Notes under the pieces: generated by a model
Told to the model about the DNA's origin: nothing
Databases searched by the model: none
Seen by the model: the letters and a program-made list of their open reading frames with translations, nothing else
Origin: DATFNV01 sp963827935
GTDB taxonomy: Bacteria; Planctomycetota; Planctomycetia; Gemmatales; Gemmataceae
NCBI GenBank assembly: GCA_963827935.1
Contig: CAWHCN010000005.1
Location: 1 to 64,000 of the forward strand
Direction: 5' to 3'
DNA: 64,000 bases
Shown: piece after piece, positions 62,305 through 64,000 of the stretch
Numbering within the stretch: the first letter of the stretch is position 1
Layout of the letters: the number at the start of each line of letters is the position of its first letter
Program-made: the position numbers and the translations under genes

Positions 62305-62913
62305 TCCAGCCCCAGGTACTCGCGCATGTAGCGGTCGTATTCATCGGCCCCGCGTTCGGTGCTCAGGTCGAGGCGCAGCTCGTTGATGACCTTGATGCTC
62401 ATGTTGCGGAGCCAGTCATTCCAGCAGTCGGCACAGACGGTGGCCACGATCTTCTGGGCGACGGCGCGGTCAACGCCGATGGGGGGAGCGGGCAGCTTGC
62501 GGGCGCGGGACCCGACCATGCAGCCGGGGCGCTGACAGCGGAAGCCGTCGCCCGGTCCGCCGGCGGCCGCCTTCTTCGGTGCCGGCGGCGTCTCGCCGAG
62601 CTGGGCCAGCATCTTGCCCATGTCGTCGCGCGGCATGTTGTCGCCGCGCTCGTCGGCCACCTGGAAGCCTTCGCGCAGCACCTTCACCGCCTCATCGCGC
62701 CGGCCGAGCTGCATCAGCGCCTGAGCCGAGGAGATGAAACACCTTCGAGAACTGCGGGCTCAGCTCCAGGGTCCGCCGAAACGACTGGGCCGCCTCGTCG
62801 TGCTGTCCGGCCTCCATCAGCAGCTGACCCAGGCGGTAGTGGCCCAGCTCGTTGTCCGGGTCGTCGTTGGCCATCTTGCGAAACTGTGCGATGCGGTCCT
62901 GCAGCTGGTTCAT
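62301..62913 (-). CDS. TPR protein with YggX-like (Fe trafficking) C-terminus
   Basis: About 204 residues. MNQLQDRIAQFRKMANDDPD then two TPR units (LGHYRLGQLLMEAGQHDEAA, ALMQLGRRDEAVKVLREGFQ) joined across a shift near 62730. A Cys-containing linker (FRCQRPGCMVGSRARKLPAP) follows, then VATVCADCWNDWLRNMSIKV and INELRLDLSTERGADEYDRY MREYLG. The spacing W-x2-W, M-x-IN-x3-L and the final Y-x3-Y-L match the YggX (Fe(2+)-trafficking) fold. A possible earlier start is 62937. Confidence 0.75.
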
Positions 62914-62940
62914 GGCGGGTCGTCCTTTCAGGTTCAACCG

Positions 62941-63804
62941 CTACTTCGGCAGATCGACGACGACGATGGGGTAGGACGCGGTGACGGTCTTCTTGGTCAC
63001 CTGGTCGGTCGCCTTGAGTTCCAGCGTGTATTTGCCGGGCTTGGTGAGGGCCAGCGAATTAAACAGCGGCAGGGCCGTCACGTCCGCCGGCAGGGGATCG
63101 TCGTCCTTCGACGGCAGCGTCTCGGCAAAGGGATTTTCGAGGGTCGGCTTGCCGGCCTCGTCGAGCATGCTGATCTCGAGCCGGAGTGAGGGTTGCTTGG
63201 TCTTCGGATCGCGCCCGAAGCCGGTGATGGTGTAGTTCAGGAACAAGCCATCGCCCACGGTGCCCACGCCCGGCACGTCCGGGCCTGGGCCTCGCAAACC
63301 GGGGCTGGAGCAGATGAGGCGCACGATCCCGAACCCCTTCTCGCCCACCTCGTACTTTTTTGTCAGGGTGGCGGTGGGCTTCTTGCGTTTGGGGTCCGGC
63401 TTCTTAGGCTCCGGCTCGAACTGGTCGGTGATGGTCACCTTAACCGTGTATTCGCCGGGCTTGGCGTCGCTCAGGTCCGAGTAGACGAACTGCGGGAGCC
63501 GCCCGCCGCCCTGAATGCACCACAAGGTGTGGGGTACGTCGAGGGCCTCTTTGCCTCCCAGGGGCTTGCCGGCGGCGTCCAGGACTTCAAGCTTCATGCT
63601 CCAATTGGCGTACCCCTTCTTGGTGATCTGTAAGCCTTCGATGTCGAAGCTGAGGAAGTAGATGTCGCCGGGCAGGTACTTGCCGGCCGGCCGTGTCGGA
63701 CCCGAACGTCCATAGGTCGCCCGGGCGTTGCTCAACTGCAATTCGCCGGCGTCCGCGGCCGGCGCCAGGCTCAGAGCGCTCATCAGAGTTAGCGTCGCCC
63801 ACAT
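62941..63804 (-). CDS. Secreted planctomycete protein, unknown
   Basis: 287 residues, intact, signal peptide MWATLTLMSALSLAPAADAG. Two Ig-like beta domains: LPGDIYFLSFDIEGLQITKK and GEYTVKVTITDQFEPEPKKP, then TVGDGLFLNYTITGFGRDPK and GKYTLELKATDQVTKKTVTA. A Lys/Pro-rich linker lies between. 'GKYTLELKATDQVTKKT' is typical of a planctomycete exported family. Upstream gene of the TPR/PSP1 operon, separated by 27 bases. Confidence 0.72.
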   Translation of the reverse strand: MWATLTLMSALSLAPAADAGELQLSNARATYGRSGPTRPAGKYLPGDIYFLSFDIEGLQITKKGYANWSMKLEVLDAAGKPLGGKEALDVPHTLWCIQGGGRLPQFVYSDLSDAKPGEYTVKVTITDQFEPEPKKPDPKRKKPTATLTKKYEVGEKGFGIVRLICSSPGLRGPGPDVPGVGTVGDGLFLNYTITGFGRDPKTKQPSLRLEISMLDEAGKPTLENPFAETLPSKDDDPLPADVTALPLFNSLALTKPGKYTLELKATDQVTKKTVTASYPIVVVDLPK

Positions 63805-63924
63805 GGTTCGATCATCCTCTCTCGTGCAAGGGGATCAGTGCGCGAACGGGAAACGACCAGGCCAACCGTGTCATTGTGGCCGCCCGGCCTGGCATCCGCC
63901 AGTGGAAATTTGCGTCGGCGACTC

Positions 63925-64000
63925 GGTGGCACGCTCTGAGGTACTCCGAAGGGCGTGCAGACAGTCAAGCAATCCGGGGTGGCACGCTCTGAGGTACTCC
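63925..64000. repeat. Two direct arms of the GTGGCACGC-CTGAGG palindrome family
   Basis: 63925-63958 (GGTGGCACGCTCTGAGGTAC onward) and 63978-64000 repeat the same sequence in the same direction, 53 bases apart. The spacer begins AGACAGTC, the complement of GACTGTCT in the 23.9-kb hairpin. The second arm is cut by the window end. Confidence 0.8.

Overview
The window looks like a chromosome segment of a planctomycete, probably close to the Gemmatales/Isosphaerales. The inference rests on gene families: a Ser/Thr kinase with a C-terminal TPR tail, three tandem secreted FG-GAP/UnbV proteins, a PSP1-like protein beside a TPR/YggX-like fusion, an alpha-2-macroglobulin, a TPR-sulfotransferase, and many long perfect palindromes between genes. 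GC is high. About twenty genes that are otherwise intact are broken by single-base frameshifts. This looks like uncorrected indel error in the assembly, so those genes are annotated as one CDS each with the shift positions stated, not as pseudogenes.

Layout. 0-2 kb: IS110-family transposase with a non-coding stretch upstream, then a 99-bp structured repeat whose second copy lies at 47.2 kb. 2-5 kb: sterol-desaturase-like hydroxylase and two adjacent secreted-protein genes, each with an in-frame TGA at a Cys-x-x-stop position (candidate selenoproteins). 5-11.6 kb: TreY followed by a TreS-maltokinase fusion (trehalose/alpha-glucan metabolism). 11.6-14.6 kb: repeat-rich gap, a small gene, and an IS3-like element whose transposase carries a C-terminal CHC2 zinc finger; it cuts off the end of a Ser/Thr kinase (14.6-17 kb). 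17-18.8 kb: leuA behind an attenuator with a leucine-rich leader peptide. 19.1 kb: tRNA-Gln(CUG). 19-24 kb: two secreted proteins, an rfbD-like reductase, an MBL hydrolase and a small secreted protein. 24-29.6 kb: epimerase, PfkB kinase, aspartic protease, and an isoquinoline-oxidoreductase-type molybdoenzyme with its 2Fe-2S subunit. 30-36 kb: VapBC, cupin, two paralogous secreted proteins, an RlmI-like methyltransferase coupled to a response regulator, MutM. 36-42 kb: three tandem UnbV paralogues. 42-46.5 kb: glycosyltransferase and an oxidoreductase/SDR operon divergent from a TetR regulator, with two operator palindromes.

46.5-51.5 kb is an accessory island: terminase relic, second copy of the structured repeat, small unknown genes, an XRE-GNAT pair, an LRR protein and a broken DUF433 gene. 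51.6-59.3 kb: TPR-sulfotransferase and a thioester alpha-2-macroglobulin with an inserted pseudopilin-like segment. 59.4-60.9 kb: IS701-family element with a TTAG duplication. 60.9-64 kb: a small Cys-containing protein, an antitoxin whose PIN toxin is cut to nine codons, the PSP1 and TPR/YggX-like genes, a secreted protein, and palindromic repeats running off the edge.

The most unusual signals are the two CxxU candidates, the 99-bp repeat with compensatory base changes, the transposase-CHC2 fusion and the leu attenuator.
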